Assembly (NCBI GenBank): GCA_902578505.1
Contig: CACHDD010000028.1
Location: forward strand, 1-12,845
Reading direction: 5' to 3'
DNA: 12,845 bases
DNA from: an uncultured Bacteroidota bacterium
GTDB taxonomy: Bacteria > Bacteroidota > Bacteroidia > Flavobacteriales > UA16
Under the pieces are notes generated by a model. It saw only the letters and a list, made by a program, of their open reading frames with translations, ran no database searches and was not told where the DNA came from. A program made the translations under genes and the position numbers. Every line of letters begins with the position of its first letter. Positions within the stretch are counted from its first letter, which is position 1. Positions 12,661 to 12,845 of this stretch are shown here, piece after piece.

Positions 12661-12845
12661 ATGAAACTGCTGCAGTTTGAGGATTTGGGCTTAATGAGGT
12701 ATAAACCTTGTTGGGATTATCAAGAGGAAATTTTTAAGACGATTATCCGTCGCAAAATTGAAAGGAGGGACGCTGCCGATGTATTAGATTTAGCCTCTTT
12801 ACCCTTGCCAACGAGCAGATTGCTTTTTGTGGAGCATCCACATGT
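12661..12845 (+). CDS. lipB: Lipoate/octanoyl-ACP transferase LipB (3' cut by window edge)
   Basis: LipB moves octanoate from acyl carrier protein to the lipoyl domains of dehydrogenase complexes, the first step of lipoate synthesis. The frame opens with ATG at 12661, 5 bases after the isomerase stop, and is open to the window end (61 codons plus 2 bases). The visible N-terminus has FEDLGLMRYKPCWDYQEEIF, an Ile/Lys/Arg-rich helix, and LLFVEHPHV, which is the start of the family motif that continues YTLGKSG. These two blocks are characteristic of Bacteroidota LipB. The catalytic Cys and Lys lie beyond the edge. The close spacing implies co-transcription with the isomerase gene. Confidence 0.9.
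   Translation, partial: MKLLQFEDLGLMRYKPCWDYQEEIFKTIIRRKIERRDAADVLDLASLPLPTSRLLFVEHPH

Overview
The window reads as chromosomal housekeeping DNA from a member of the Bacteroidota, most likely a marine-type Flavobacteriales. Four observations support this. (1) Promoters match the Bacteroidota -33/-7 pattern (TTG, 18 bases, TAnnTTTG), clearest before rplM. (2) Start codons mostly lack Shine-Dalgarno sequences. (3) uL13 starts with a GTG and reads MDTLSYKTISANK. (4) A small lipoprotein is paired with a DUF2490 outer-membrane protein, and alanine racemase sits beside thymidine kinase. The exact genus cannot be read from the window. I found no tRNA, rRNA, CRISPR array, insertion sequence, prophage or defence gene, and I do not see a new multi-gene system here.

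Layout. Positions 3-1280 (+): 3' two thirds of an animal-type urocanate hydratase (histidine breakdown). Positions 1281-1527: gene-free, with three consecutive hairpins. Positions 1528-3264 (-): tdk then alr, 3 bases apart. Positions 3318-4427 (+): lipoprotein plus DUF2490 protein, divergent from tdk. Positions 4448-7308 (+): promoter, leader, rplM, rpsI, a structured gap, rpsB, tsf and a strong terminator. This is the translation block. Positions 7353-8636 (+): pyrH (UMP kinase) and frr (ribosome recycling). Positions 8633-11593 (-): a tight lysS, sufT-like, dxr unit that meets frr tail to tail with overlapping stop codons. Positions 11657-12845 (+): a phosphoglucose/phosphomannose isomerase and the 5' end of lipB, divergent from lysS.

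The genes serve growth: protein synthesis (uL13, uS9, uS2, EF-Ts, RRF, LysRS), pyrimidine nucleotides (PyrH, Tdk), cell wall (Alr), isoprenoids (Dxr), Fe-S maturation (SufT-like), sugar phosphates (PGI/PMI) and lipoylation (LipB). Points worth a second look are mostly non-coding or fine-scale: the hairpin cluster after hutU/alr, a near-perfect 48-base tandem repeat that builds the acidic tail of uS2, a long inverted repeat between rpsI and rpsB, candidate promoters that place transcript starts almost on the start codon, a 12-base palindrome between lysS and the isomerase gene, and altered active-site or metal-site residues in Alr and Tdk.
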